Positions 33,692 through 42,078 of a DNA stretch of 64,000 nucleotides are shown here, one piece after another (within the stretch, counting starts at the first letter, position 1; every line of letters starts with the position of its first letter). Below the pieces are notes generated by a model. The model did not search any database. It was not told the origin of the DNA and worked only from the letters and a program-made list of their open reading frames with translations. Position numbers and translations under genes: made by a program. Origin of the DNA: Flexivirga meconopsidis (GTDB lineage Bacteria; Actinomycetota; Actinomycetes; Actinomycetales; Dermatophilaceae); contig NZ_JAOBQJ010000004.1 of assembly GCF_026162425.1 (NCBI RefSeq), forward strand, positions 1-64,000, written 5' to 3'.

Positions 33692-35329
33692 TTGAAATCG
33701 AACACCAGCGTACGAGTGCTGGCAGCTGCGGGGATGTTCACGCTCACCGTTGCCGGCACGGCATTCACACCGGCACACGCCGACACCGGTGGATCGTCGG
33801 TCACCAACCAGGGAGTGTCGCCCAACAGGGCGGCCGGCCAGGCGAAGCTGGCGGCCAGCCCTCGCGTCGCCCCGACCTACGCGGGCTACCAGACGAAACC
33901 GGTGACGTCGCCGAAAGGCGGATCACACTCGATCTGGTTCGGCCGCATGAACTATGCCGGGCTGCTGGTGTACTGCATCGACGGTGAGAACCTGGCACCG
34001 TCGCAGGCACCCTCCAAACCCGTCACCCGCACCCAGCAAGTGAAGCTGTCCTACCTGCTCAGCCGGTACGCGAACAGCTCCGACAAGCCCACGATCGGGG
34101 CACTGTCCTACATCTCGCGCCAGCTGCTGGACCCGGGCTGGTCCTTCGAGCAGAAGGCGTTCGGCACCCTCAGCACGACAGACCAGACGGCGATCAAGGC
34201 TCGCGTCGCCCAGCTGAACACCGAAGCAGCCGACTACGCCGGCGGATACAAGCCGGTGGTGACCAACGCGGCGGGCACACCCTCCACCGCCGGCACGGTC
34301 CGGACAGGGACAGCGACGGTCGGAATCACCTCAGCCACAGGGAAGTTCGTGCCCGGGGTGGCCTTCCGCGCCACCGCAACGGGCGCCACCTTCACCAGCG
34401 GAATCCGCACCCTGAAGACAGGCAAGAGCAGCAGCACAACCACGAACGGCACAACCTCCACCGCCGCGACAAAGCTGCCCTGGACGGCGACGCCGACAGC
34501 CAAGAACGGCGACAAGGTCACCCTGACCGGGTCCTTCACGGGCATCCCCGCGTCCACCTACTACGAATACGCGGCCCCGCACGTGGGGGAGCAGCGGGTC
34601 ATCGGCGCGGCGCCCGCGGGAACAGGAGCGGGCACTGGCACACCGGTGACGATCAAGGTCGCGGCCCCGAAGGCGATCACCCGGGTGTCCACGCAGCAGT
34701 GGGTCCCCGGCAAGACCATCACCGACACGGTGATCACATCAGGTCTGGAATCGCAGAAGGTCGACATCACCGCAGCCGCAGCCGTCATGCGCCGCCCAGA
34801 CGGGGTGGCCTCATGCGAGAACGTCGGCGTCGAGCAGTGGGAGAAGGCCTTCCACTCAAGCAAGGTCTCCACGATCTCGACCGCGAAAGTCACTGGGGTG
34901 GTGGCCAACACGGACGTGCAGATCCCGCTGCACCTGACCAGCAAGCTGCCCAGCGATGTCACGGCCGGCGAATGGTGCGGATCGATCAACGAGAACGTGT
35001 GGCAGGCGGGAACACAGAAACGACTGGTGGCCACCCAGTTCGGTGAGGTCAACGAGTGGGGCTCGCTGACCGTCGCGGCACCCAAACCGACACCCACGCC
35101 GACACCGCCCTCGACGAAGCCGACACCGCCCTCGACGAAGCCAACACCGCCCTCGACGAAGCCAACACCGCCGAGCTCCCAGCCGGTGATCCCGACCGAT
35201 GGCCTGGTCTCGTTCGGTGGCCCGGACATGGCCGGGCTGCTCGTCGGCGCCGGCTTCCTCGGCGTCGGAGGCACCACAGCCGGTGTGCTGGCACGGCGCG
35301 CGATGCGCGGCCGCAACAACCGGCACTGA
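33692..35329 (+). CDS. Secreted thioester-domain surface protein
   Basis: 545 residues from a TTG with AGGAGG upstream. A signal peptide ends near AHA-DT at residue 30. Residues 80-180 resemble the TQXA/thioester adhesin domain (NYAGLLVYCIDGEN with Cys95, then KLSYLLSRYANSSDKPTIGA). Middle repeats are Thr/Gly-rich beta segments. A Pro/Thr stalk with heptad TPPSTKP repeats precedes a C-terminal helix and an Arg tail. The motif in front of the helix, IPTDG, is a poor match to LPxTG. The adjacent sortase probably anchors it. A mating-surface adhesin is plausible. Confidence 0.7.
   Translation: MKSNTSVRVLAAAGMFTLTVAGTAFTPAHADTGGSSVTNQGVSPNRAAGQAKLAASPRVAPTYAGYQTKPVTSPKGGSHSIWFGRMNYAGLLVYCIDGENLAPSQAPSKPVTRTQQVKLSYLLSRYANSSDKPTIGALSYISRQLLDPGWSFEQKAFGTLSTTDQTAIKARVAQLNTEAADYAGGYKPVVTNAAGTPSTAGTVRTGTATVGITSATGKFVPGVAFRATATGATFTSGIRTLKTGKSSSTTTNGTTSTAATKLPWTATPTAKNGDKVTLTGSFTGIPASTYYEYAAPHVGEQRVIGAAPAGTGAGTGTPVTIKVAAPKAITRVSTQQWVPGKTITDTVITSGLESQKVDITAAAAVMRRPDGVASCENVGVEQWEKAFHSSKVSTISTAKVTGVVANTDVQIPLHLTSKLPSDVTAGEWCGSINENVWQAGTQKRLVATQFGEVNEWGSLTVAAPKPTPTPTPPSTKPTPPSTKPTPPSTKPTPPSSQPVIPTDGLVSFGGPDMAGLLVGAGFLGVGGTTAGVLARRAMRGRNNRH
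35101..35172 (+). repeat. 21-bp tandem repeat in the stalk
   Basis: Three full copies of a 21-bp unit (35101-35121, 35122-35142, 35143-35163; one base differs in the third) plus nine bases of a fourth. Each encodes TPPSTKP. Copy number may vary between strains. Confidence 0.9.
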
Positions 35330-35330
35330 C

Positions 35331-36245
35331 GTGGCACGTCTCGACACGGTCAAGGAGGTCGTCCAGGGCTACGCGCGGCGAGTGAGCGGCCCCGTGGCGT
35401 TGATCCTGGCCGGGGTGTTAGCCGCGGTGGTGGGTGGCGTCGGCATGATCGCTACCAGTTGGTTGAGATCACCGCCCGCCGCGGCGGCCGGAACCCCGGC
35501 ACACACCTTCCAGACCAAGGACCTCAGCGCGGCGCCGCCGGTGTCACATTCGGACACACCGGCGGCCGCGGGTCCTCGTAGTAGTCGTGCGACGACGAGA
35601 CGGAACCAGCACGCGGCCGGGTCGTCGTCGCAGGCCGCGCACCGTGCGGCATCGACGCGATCGCCTCGAGCGACGACGCCGGCGAAGGACACCAGCTCCC
35701 GGACGAAGCCCGCGCGGTCGACACCGGGCGGGCAGCCGCCGAGCACGTCTCACAGGGCACCGTCGCCGCCGGCGAGGAAGACACCGACGATGAGCCCAGA
35801 CAGCGTCTGGATCCCGTCGTTGGGTGTCTCGGTCACCTTGCGCTCAGAAGGGCAATCCGGTGGCCTGGCATCCATCCCGGTCGGAAAGACGCGGGTCGGC
35901 TGGCTGAACTGGACGCCCTCGTTGACCGGCCGGGCCGGGACGACCGTCATCGCGGGACATGTGACGTACAACAACATCCCCGGCGCGTTCTACAAGCTCC
36001 CGCAGATCAAGGCCGGCGCCGTCGTCTACACCACGACGCACACCGGGACGGTCCAGGCGTGGCGAGTGCAGTCGGCGGCCACCTACCCGAAGGGCAAGCT
36101 ACCGGCGACGGTATGGGCGACCGGGGGAGCGCACCAGCTCGCCCTGGTCACCTGCACCGGCAGCATCGGACGAGTCCCGAAGCAAGGCGGCTACGCCCAC
36201 TTAGACAACTTGGTGGTGATGGCGAAGGCGGTGGCCACACGCTGA
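35331..36245 (+). CDS. Sortase, class E/F type
   Basis: 304 residues from the GTG one base after the surface-protein stop. An N-terminal membrane helix (about 22-44), a long Ser/Thr/Arg-rich linker (50-155), then the sortase barrel. Catalytic His210 (IAGHVT), Cys275 (LVTCTG) and Arg281 are in the expected order. It would join the C-terminus of the preceding protein to the cell wall. The start codon directly after the substrate gene suggests a dedicated pair. Confidence 0.85.
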   Translation: MARLDTVKEVVQGYARRVSGPVALILAGVLAAVVGGVGMIATSWLRSPPAAAAGTPAHTFQTKDLSAAPPVSHSDTPAAAGPRSSRATTRRNQHAAGSSSQAAHRAASTRSPRATTPAKDTSSRTKPARSTPGGQPPSTSHRAPSPPARKTPTMSPDSVWIPSLGVSVTLRSEGQSGGLASIPVGKTRVGWLNWTPSLTGRAGTTVIAGHVTYNNIPGAFYKLPQIKAGAVVYTTTHTGTVQAWRVQSAATYPKGKLPATVWATGGAHQLALVTCTGSIGRVPKQGGYAHLDNLVVMAKAVATR

Positions 36246-36652
36246 CTCAAAAGGACCGCTCTGGCGCTGGCTGCGATGTTGATGACACGGGTGAGTGTCT
36301 GCGTTCCCTCCGGGTCCATCCACAGTCGGAGCACCGCGGCGGTTCCCAACTGACCACACCCGACAACGCCTGCGCTTACCGGGCTGTTGTGACGGATCAC
36401 GCTCCGCATGACAGCACACTGCTGTGGTGGGAAAACGTTGACGGCACAGCCGAATTCGCGTGGGTCGGACATCACGAGGACCCGATGCCGAGCCCGAGGA
36501 AGGCGTAGATCAGCAGGCGCCGCAGATGCGGACGAGCACGGTGTAGTTCGTGCACTTGCACTAGTGCAGGTGCCTGAACCTACGAACGTCTGACCGCCAG
36601 CGACCGCGGTCGCGCCTTATGGCCTACAGGAACGTCATAGAGAGGAACTCTG
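36246..36652. other. Intergenic stretch with a repeat and coding-like remnant
   Basis: 407 bases. A coding-like frame from about 36360 to 36508 (VVTDHAPHDSTLLWWENVDG) has no convincing start and is probably a remnant. The palindrome TGCACTAGTGCA (36557-36568) lies within a sequence that recurs at 41532-41549. AGAGAGGA is the ribosome binding site of the next gene. Confidence 0.4.
36558..36575 (+). repeat. Repeat GCACTAGTGCAGGTGCCT, copy 1
   Basis: Identical over 18 bases to 41532-41549. Both copies lie upstream of a gene and contain the palindrome GCACTAGTGC, as expected for an operator of one regulator. Here the copy is 78 bases before the DUF4192 gene. Confidence 0.65.
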
Positions 36653-37699
36653 ATGGATGACCTGCCACTGCTACTCGCCGGGCCAGGCGATGTCGTTGCC
36701 GTCATGCCCCACGTTATCGGAGCACGCCCGGACGGCTCGGTCGTCGTGTTCCCCATCGACCCGCAGCGGCCGGTGGCGCGTGCTGACATTCCGGCGACGA
36801 GCGAGAAGTACGGCGACGTGGCGCAGGGGTTGGCGAAGTCCTTCGATCGGTTCGCCGGCGGACAGGTCCTCGTCCTCGCCTTCACGGACCAACTGGAGCG
36901 TGCCACCTCGGTCTGCGACGCCGTCGCCGCCGCGCTCGAACCTGCAACGTCAGTCGTCGATCGGATCGCGGCGCAGGGCGACTCGTGGCTGCGGCTCGGC
37001 GACACCAGGCCCGAAGCGGTCAACCAGGGATCGATCACCCAAGCAGACCGCGATCGCGTCGCCGTGGCCTTCATCGGCAGGGGCCACCGGCAACCTTACG
37101 ATTCTCTGAGCCAGCTGCGGGCGTCGTTCGACCCTGTCGAAGAGGACCTGTCTGCGGCGGTGACGGCTTCCGCGGAACAAATGGACCTTGTTGGTGTCTG
37201 GGCTCCAGCCGCAGCCTTCGAGCAGCGGTGGATGACGCACACGATCGAGGGGTTCGTGGCGCGACCGGCGCCGTTGAGCGCGGACGACGCGGCGCGCTTA
37301 ATCGGCGACGTACAGAATGTGCCTCGGCGCGATCACGCGCTGGGGCTGATGACCCACCAGGAGTCCGGCGCCCACGCGGCACTCTGGAAAGACCTGCTGA
37401 CCCGATCCCCGGAAGATGCCCGCACCCCGGTGGCCAACCTGGCGGCATTCGGCGCGTGGCTGCACGGGGACGGGATGGGCGCACGGCTCGCCCTGGAGCG
37501 CGTCACCGACCCGACGAACAGCCTGGCCAGCCTGCTCGATACGGCAATCGATCGCGGCGTCGATCCGGCGGGCTGGACGCCACCAGTAATCGAACCTCTA
37601 GACGGTCAAGAAAGGCCAGGAGGACCGGCCGAGCGACACGACTCGCGGCGCGAACCGCCCTCTCGGGAGGGTCCTGATCGGAAAGGGCCGCCACGATGA
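36653..37699 (+). CDS. DUF4192 protein
   Basis: 348 residues from an ATG after AGAGAGGA. The N-terminus (LLLAGPGDVVAVMPHVIGARPDGSVVVFPI, given in part) and the late segment LHGDGMGARLALERVTDPTNS are typical of DUF4192, an actinobacterial family of unknown function. The last 60 residues are a charged disordered tail. The stop overlaps the next start by four bases. Confidence 0.75.
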   Translation: MDDLPLLLAGPGDVVAVMPHVIGARPDGSVVVFPIDPQRPVARADIPATSEKYGDVAQGLAKSFDRFAGGQVLVLAFTDQLERATSVCDAVAAALEPATSVVDRIAAQGDSWLRLGDTRPEAVNQGSITQADRDRVAVAFIGRGHRQPYDSLSQLRASFDPVEEDLSAAVTASAEQMDLVGVWAPAAAFEQRWMTHTIEGFVARPAPLSADDAARLIGDVQNVPRRDHALGLMTHQESGAHAALWKDLLTRSPEDARTPVANLAAFGAWLHGDGMGARLALERVTDPTNSLASLLDTAIDRGVDPAGWTPPVIEPLDGQERPGGPAERHDSRREPPSREGPDRKGPPR

Positions 37700-38082
37700 G
37701 TCGGCGGGCGACACCCGGCGAGACCTACTGGGCGCTGATCTCCACCGATGGGCACGAGGTCGATAGTCCGTGGGTGACCGTCCTCGGCAGCCATTGGGGC
37801 GTAACCGTCGACCCGGGCCGGCACCAAGAGCACGGGGGCAGGGTCTACACGAGCCGGGAGCGGGCCGCAGAATGGCAGGCGAGCCTTCCGGACGGAACGG
37901 CAGGTAAGCCGCTGGAGACCGCCCAGGTCGACTATCTGGGTGGGAGCTATTTCAAACGCCACGTCGACGATCTCGAATCGCCTGCCAGCGAACGAGTCAC
38001 GCCCGTCGCGACCGATCCGCGCCGGGACAGCCCGGTCGCCGGCAGCGACCACCATCCTGTCAGGAACAACCTGAGACGCTGA
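37696..38082 (+). CDS. Hypothetical protein, 128 aa
   Basis: ATG inside the preceding stop. Residues 10-75 are beta-rich with Trp and His (YWALISTDGHEVDSPWVTVL); the tail is disordered. Not recognised. Its coupling to the DUF4192 gene is the only clue. Confidence 0.45.
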   Translation: MSRRATPGETYWALISTDGHEVDSPWVTVLGSHWGVTVDPGRHQEHGGRVYTSRERAAEWQASLPDGTAGKPLETAQVDYLGGSYFKRHVDDLESPASERVTPVATDPRRDSPVAGSDHHPVRNNLRR

Positions 38083-38095
38083 GCAAGGAGCAACC

Positions 38096-38257
38096 ATGCA
38101 GAACCAGAAACAGTGCACCGCCGAAGCACACTTGTGCACGCTCCTCGACGACGGCGACGAGAACAGGTCTCACCCCGAACCGGCGACCGATCAGACCACG
38201 GTCACCGGCTACGTGGTCGACCTCATCTTCCCGACCGAAGACGGCCCCAACAGCTGA
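38096..38257 (+). CDS. Hypothetical protein, 53 aa
   Basis: ATG at 38096 with a good AAGGAG seven bases upstream, thirteen bases after the preceding stop. The acidic peptide contains two Cys near the N-terminus and ends in VVDLIFPTEDGPNS. Not recognised. Spacing and ribosome binding site support a real small gene. Confidence 0.5.
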   Translation: MQNQKQCTAEAHLCTLLDDGDENRSHPEPATDQTTVTGYVVDLIFPTEDGPNS

Positions 38258-38347
38258 ACGTCCACGCGCAGTTGGCCGCTGGGGGCACCCGGCCTGCCTT
38301 AGGGGTGCAAAGAATCTCAGTGTGACAAGCCCCTGGAGGTGGGCTCG

Positions 38348-38897
38348 GTGACCGAGATCGGTCAACCGGCAATGCACTACCCCGACGTGCTGCACATGCC
38401 GCCCTGGGAACCGCTGCTGCTGGGCGTCGACGGCCAAGAACCGGGAAGCCAACCAAGCCCGACTGGTTAGCGCCGAACGCATTGTGCAAGCTCTGGCCGC
38501 GCACGGCGGCGACATGGCTCAAGCAGTCCAAGATCCGCGCGTCGTCGAAGGAGTGCGCGATCAGCTCGGGTATCGGCCACGGGGGGGGGAGGACGTCTAC
38601 GACTATGAGGACGACATGATCCCCTCCGGCCAACACCGGTTCAACCAGCTCGAAGTCGCGATCGCGCACTGGGCGAAGTCCGAACCGCGGTCAACGAGCT
38701 ACGTGCCGGCGTCGGCGTCGAACCCATCGACGGGAAGCACCTCCTGGCAGCGGCCGGGGGCCGAACCCAGGAACAGTCTCGAGGTCGCCGAGGCTCGCGC
38801 GGTGTCTCACGGGAAGGGCGCCGCCGCAGAACGGCAGCACGTCGTGACTGCCGACCCCATCACCGCGCTGCAGCCCGGAGACGCACCATCGTTCTAG
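38348..38897 (+). pseudogene. Frameshifted hypothetical gene with a G8 run
   Basis: Coding-like blocks lie in different frames. GTG 38348 starts TEIGQPAMHYPDVLHMPPWE. The frame then shifts near 38430 to LVSAERIVQALAAHGG and QLEVAIAHW. It shifts again near 38670 to GEVRTAVNELRAGVGVEPID. A run of eight G at 38581-38588 lies inside the second block without breaking it. I infer a decayed gene or an assembly with small indels. Confidence 0.4.
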
Positions 38898-38898
38898 A

Positions 38899-39111
38899 TC
38901 ACCGCTGCCCGTAGAGCCCGTTCAGATCGGTGCGGACTGGTCGCAGCATCGAGCCCGGAACCCAGCGCTGAACGACTACTGGATCGGGTGATTGCTCGAT
39001 GTCGATCGCCTCGATAATCAGCGCGCGAACCAGCGGTAGGAGTGGCGTCGCCAGGAAAGCACGTACACCTGCCGGGGCATGTCGTGCGGGTGACTGCCCT
39101 CCCGCAACCAC
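38899..39111 (-). CDS. Hypothetical protein, 70 aa
   Basis: GTG start without a clear ribosome binding site. Residues 28-55 (PLVRALIIEAIDIEQSPDPV) and the end (RWVPGSMLRPVRTDLNGLY) look like real protein, but the N-terminus may belong to a longer decayed gene. The rest of 39112-39281 shows nothing I can name. Confidence 0.33.
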   Translation of the reverse strand: MVAGGQSPARHAPAGVRAFLATPLLPLVRALIIEAIDIEQSPDPVVVQRWVPGSMLRPVRTDLNGLYGQR

Positions 39112-39281
39112 GCATGGCGGGTGCGAGAAGGCGCTGACCAGGTTCGCTCGTTCCGGGGCTGCCCCACTGGCGCATTATCGAACAAATGTCTGTATGTAGG
39201 AAATGGCCGACAGAAAGCCCGCGTCGTCCTTCGGGACTGTGTCGGGCGATACCGACCGCCCACCCGCTGAAGGGAACAGCC

Positions 39282-39389
39282 GTGGAACGCGCCATGCTGC
39301 GACTGGCACTCACGGTCTGTGTGATGGCCCTCTGGATCGTCACGCTCCCGCGGATCGCCCCAGGATCATCGCCTGGTGGCAGAACATGA
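39282..39389 (+). CDS. Small membrane protein, 35 aa
   Basis: GTG at 39282 after AGGGAA. One hydrophobic helix (MLRLALTVCVMALWIVTL). Its TGA overlaps the ATG at 39386, so it may couple translation of the protease-like gene or supply a membrane anchor. Confidence 0.4.
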   Translation: MERAMLRLALTVCVMALWIVTLPRIAPGSSPGGRT

Positions 39390-40066
39390 ACCTGGAAGCA
39401 CATTGGGCTCTCGCAATCCTCGTGCTCGCCGCGCTCATGACGAGGGCTACCGTTCGCCGGGCCTTTCGGGTAACGAACACGCTCGATTACGAGCGAGTGG
39501 CCCGATCGGTATCGATGCCCGCGCCAGCCCGAGTCGCCGGCGCCTTCCATGAGTCATCGGACCGCGCCAACTACTCCCCACAGGTGTGGCAGCGGATCTG
39601 CCGGCACGAAGCGGCGCACGTTATCACCCTCGTCACGCGAGGGGGCACCTCGCGGTCGGTTCGACTCATGCGCGACGGCCTCGCGGCCGCCGGTGTCTTC
39701 GGTGGCTTCGATACCAACCTCACCGCGCAGGACCGCGCCTGGAAACACCTGGTCTGGAGCCTTGCCGGCTCCGTCATCGACGACGTCCACGACGAAGGCA
39801 GCAGTAGTGACATCACCAACGCCTTCCAGCATGTCCCGACCATGCTGTCCACCGGCCGACACCCCGAGGGTTACCAGGGCGAACTGACGATGGATCAGCT
39901 GATCATCGGTGCACGGGCACAGGCCCGCCTGCGGAGGAGCACCGCGATGTGCTGGAAACGTTGCCGAGCTCATGCACTCCCAGTGTGGCGTACTGCGGGC
40001 ACGAGACCAGCAGTCCCTCGCCCCCGTGATCGGTCCAGCGATAACTCGGCGGCGGACGCTGTCTGA
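39386..40066 (+). CDS. Membrane protein with M41-like HEAAH motif
   Basis: 226 residues from the ATG at 39386. One N-terminal helix (residues 7-20), then RICRHEAAHVITLVTRGG near residue 72, a HExxH zinc motif as in FtsH-type M41 proteases. The order of elements up to GELTMDQLIIGARAQARL is consistent with that family's small actinobacterial relatives. The last 40 codons look wrong. Better protein (EEHRDVLETL, then AELMHSQCGVLRARDQQSLA) lies in the other two frames up to a TGA at 40074-40076, so the 3' end carries one or two indels. Confidence 0.5.
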   Translation: MNLEAHWALAILVLAALMTRATVRRAFRVTNTLDYERVARSVSMPAPARVAGAFHESSDRANYSPQVWQRICRHEAAHVITLVTRGGTSRSVRLMRDGLAAAGVFGGFDTNLTAQDRAWKHLVWSLAGSVIDDVHDEGSSSDITNAFQHVPTMLSTGRHPEGYQGELTMDQLIIGARAQARLRRSTAMCWKRCRAHALPVWRTAGTRPAVPRPRDRSSDNSAADAV

Positions 40067-40179
40067 CCTGGGTTGACCGCCGCATCACGCAGCGTCGGCC
40101 GACTGGTCACCGGTCAGGATGTGACCGCCAGGCCCCGTCGGTGCGCCTTCGGGAGGTCACACCCAACGAGAGGAACGCG

Positions 40180-40422
40180 ATGAGCAACGAAGCTGCCGAG
40201 GGAGAGGCGCGAGACCATGGCCCAGAGATACAGTCCGAACGTCGCTCGGCCGTCATTGGCGCCGCCGAGGATGCCCAGGGTCGCCACCGGGTTGCCGAGG
40301 GAGAGGCCAGGGCCAGCGGGCGCAGTGGCGCCGAGCACGAGCGGGCCGCCGCCTGGGCGTACGACGACCCGTCGTCGAGCTACGGTCCGCGGCGCGGAGG
40401 CGGAAGTCAATCTCGTTCGTGA
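40180..40422 (+). CDS. Hypothetical protein, 80 aa
   Basis: ATG with GAGAGGA upstream. The peptide is very hydrophilic (Glu, Ala, Arg, Gly) and predicted disordered. Not recognised; it could be a chance frame. The surrounding 40077-40457 shows no better gene. Confidence 0.33.
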   Translation: MSNEAAEGEARDHGPEIQSERRSAVIGAAEDAQGRHRVAEGEARASGRSGAEHERAAAWAYDDPSSSYGPRRGGGSQSRS

Positions 40423-40457
40423 GGCAGGACGCGACCACGCGCCTCGCGAAATCCCCA

Positions 40458-40646
40458 TCAGCCCGTTCCCTGAAACTGGGCGACCGTGTAAGGAGGCTGC
40501 GAGTGGCCGAAGCGCAACCAGTGCGCAGCAACCACAGCCTCATGCTCGCCGATTGGCGCCACCAGGTTCGACAACACCGTGACCGCCTCGATCGCCGAGC
40601 GCACATCGCATTCGGCCACGATCAGTAGTTCGTCCTCCATCGTCAT
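40458..40646 (-). CDS. Hypothetical protein, 62 aa
   Basis: ATG at 40646 overlaps the stop of the M48-like gene (ATGA). Sequence is globular (LLIVAECDVRSAIEAVTVLS). Not recognised. It is cotranslated with the membrane protein before it. Confidence 0.5.
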   Translation of the reverse strand: MTMEDELLIVAECDVRSAIEAVTVLSNLVAPIGEHEAVVAAHWLRFGHSQPPYTVAQFQGTG

Positions 40647-41509
40647 GACGCAAGCACCGCCCGGTCGGGCACCACCGTCGCCGGCACCGACCGCAGCCGG
40701 TGCACCCGGTGCAGAACCCGCGGCGATCGCCGCCCTCGCTCCAGGAACCGGCACAGCGCGTCTCCGAGGCCCGCAGCGGCCACGAACTGGTCGGCCTCGT
40801 CCTCGCCCGCCAGTGCCACCTGCTGCTCTGCCCACGGCACGGTGTACGACAACGCCACCACGGCGGCGCCGATCAGCCCGAACACGGCCTGGCCATCGGT
40901 GAACCCTTGCACCAGGGCGACGGCACCGGTGACGAATCGCACACGCCAGGCGAAGGCAGCCAGCGGGAACCTGCCGAACACCCGGTCGAGGCCGCGGCTG
41001 ACAACCTGAAGCAGCCGCCAGGGCAGCATCCAGAACTCCAGTGCCACGTCGTAACGGCACTGGGCCAGCCGGATCCGGCCGATCGCATGCGCGAGAAGTG
41101 CCGCGGCTTCATCGGGTCGGATCCGGCCACTGGCGATCGCCTCGACCAGACCCTGCGAGATGACCACGGTCCGCCGTCCTGCGGCACCGACGCGGACGCC
41201 GGCCGGCCGGTCACGCACCAGCAGTTGCACCGGAGTCGACACCAGGTTGAGTTCCTTGAGCACGGCGACCACCGGACGCAACGCGGCCAGCTCGTAGTCA
41301 CGCGGTTTGCGCGCCCGTGCCAGCCACTGGACGGACAGGCTCTCGCCACACCCGGAGAGCAGAGCACCGAACGTCGCCAGGCCCACGACGAACAACGCGG
41401 CACCCGCCACAGGGTGTGCGAGTGCGCCCACGACGCACGTGACGAGGGTGCTCACCACCATGCCGGCACCGTCGGATACGGCCCGGCACACCTTCCGTCG
41501 ACTCCTCAT
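40643..41509 (-). CDS. M48-like membrane protein with degenerate zinc motif
   Basis: 288 residues from ATG 41509 (AGGAAG eight bases upstream; a GTG at 41518 is possible). N-terminal helices at about 12-50, then the M48 layout: VVISQGLVEAIASGRI followed by AALLAHAIGRIRL and, after two helices, AGEDEADQFVAAAGLG. Where M48 proteases have HExxH this one reads HAIGR: the catalytic Glu and second His are gone. The structure is kept, so it may be an inactive relative with a scaffold role. A repeat shared with 36558-36575 lies 23 bases upstream. Confidence 0.6.
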   Translation of the reverse strand: MRSRRKVCRAVSDGAGMVVSTLVTCVVGALAHPVAGAALFVVGLATFGALLSGCGESLSVQWLARARKPRDYELAALRPVVAVLKELNLVSTPVQLLVRDRPAGVRVGAAGRRTVVISQGLVEAIASGRIRPDEAAALLAHAIGRIRLAQCRYDVALEFWMLPWRLLQVVSRGLDRVFGRFPLAAFAWRVRFVTGAVALVQGFTDGQAVFGLIGAAVVALSYTVPWAEQQVALAGEDEADQFVAAAGLGDALCRFLERGRRSPRVLHRVHRLRSVPATVVPDRAVLAS

Positions 41510-41531
41510 CGTCACCACTTCCTTTCTTCAA

Positions 41532-41549
41532 GCACTAGTGCAGGTGCCT
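41532..41549 (+). repeat. Repeat GCACTAGTGCAGGTGCCT, copy 2
   Basis: Exact copy of 36558-36575, lying 23 bases upstream of the M48-like start at 41509. The inner palindrome GCACTAGTGC suggests a common operator. Confidence 0.65.
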
Positions 41550-41730
41550 TGATCTGGTGGCTGGTTGCCGCCAGAGCAAGCTGCGCTCCTTAGGGCTTGC
41601 AGAACCAAGTCTCGCGTGCACCCCGGACACGGCGCGGAAGTTATCCACAGGCGACCACCGCGTGGAGCGGGAGAAGGCGACTACCTGGCTGGATTACTGG
41701 AGACCGAACGAACCGAAGGAGACGCATCCC

Positions 41731-42078
41731 GTGACGACCCCGCCCCTGTTGCCGCACGACACCCAGGAGACGATCGCTGCTATCGCGAGGCTGCTGCATC
41801 ATGCGGCCGACCGGACCGCCTGCCAGGCGGCCACCGAAGGCTCGCGCTCAGAGCTGCACGTCCTCGGCCTGGGCATGCACGTCGCGGCGGCGGAGGCCGC
41901 GTTGCTGGTGCCGGCGGATCTGGACCCGTACTGGCCGCAGCCGACCCAGGCCGACCCGCTGGAGCTGCTGCGGATTGCCGAACGGCTTGCCCGGGCCGTG
42001 CCCGTCAACGACGAGACGGCCGGTTTCTCCCAGGTCGTCGTTAGCCTCACGGATCTATTGCGCGAGGCCGGCTCGTGA
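41731..42078 (+). CDS. Hypothetical protein, 115 aa
   Basis: GTG at 41731 with AAGGAGA upstream. Nearly all helical (IAAIARLLHHAADRTACQAA, then LELLRIAERLARAV). Not recognised. The stop overlaps the next GTG by four bases. The interval 41550-41730 shows no other gene; TTATCCACA lies at 41641-41649. Confidence 0.5.
   Translation: MTTPPLLPHDTQETIAAIARLLHHAADRTACQAATEGSRSELHVLGLGMHVAAAEAALLVPADLDPYWPQPTQADPLELLRIAERLARAVPVNDETAGFSQVVVSLTDLLREAGS

Noticed and set aside
24996-41649. TTGTCCACA/TTATCCACA copies as DnaA boxes of a replication origin
   Set aside because: The copies (24996, 27469, 28725, 29930, 41641) are dispersed and tied to gene starts. At two sites the complement forms the -35 part of a TGGACA-N16-TAGAAA promoter, so an origin is not supported.
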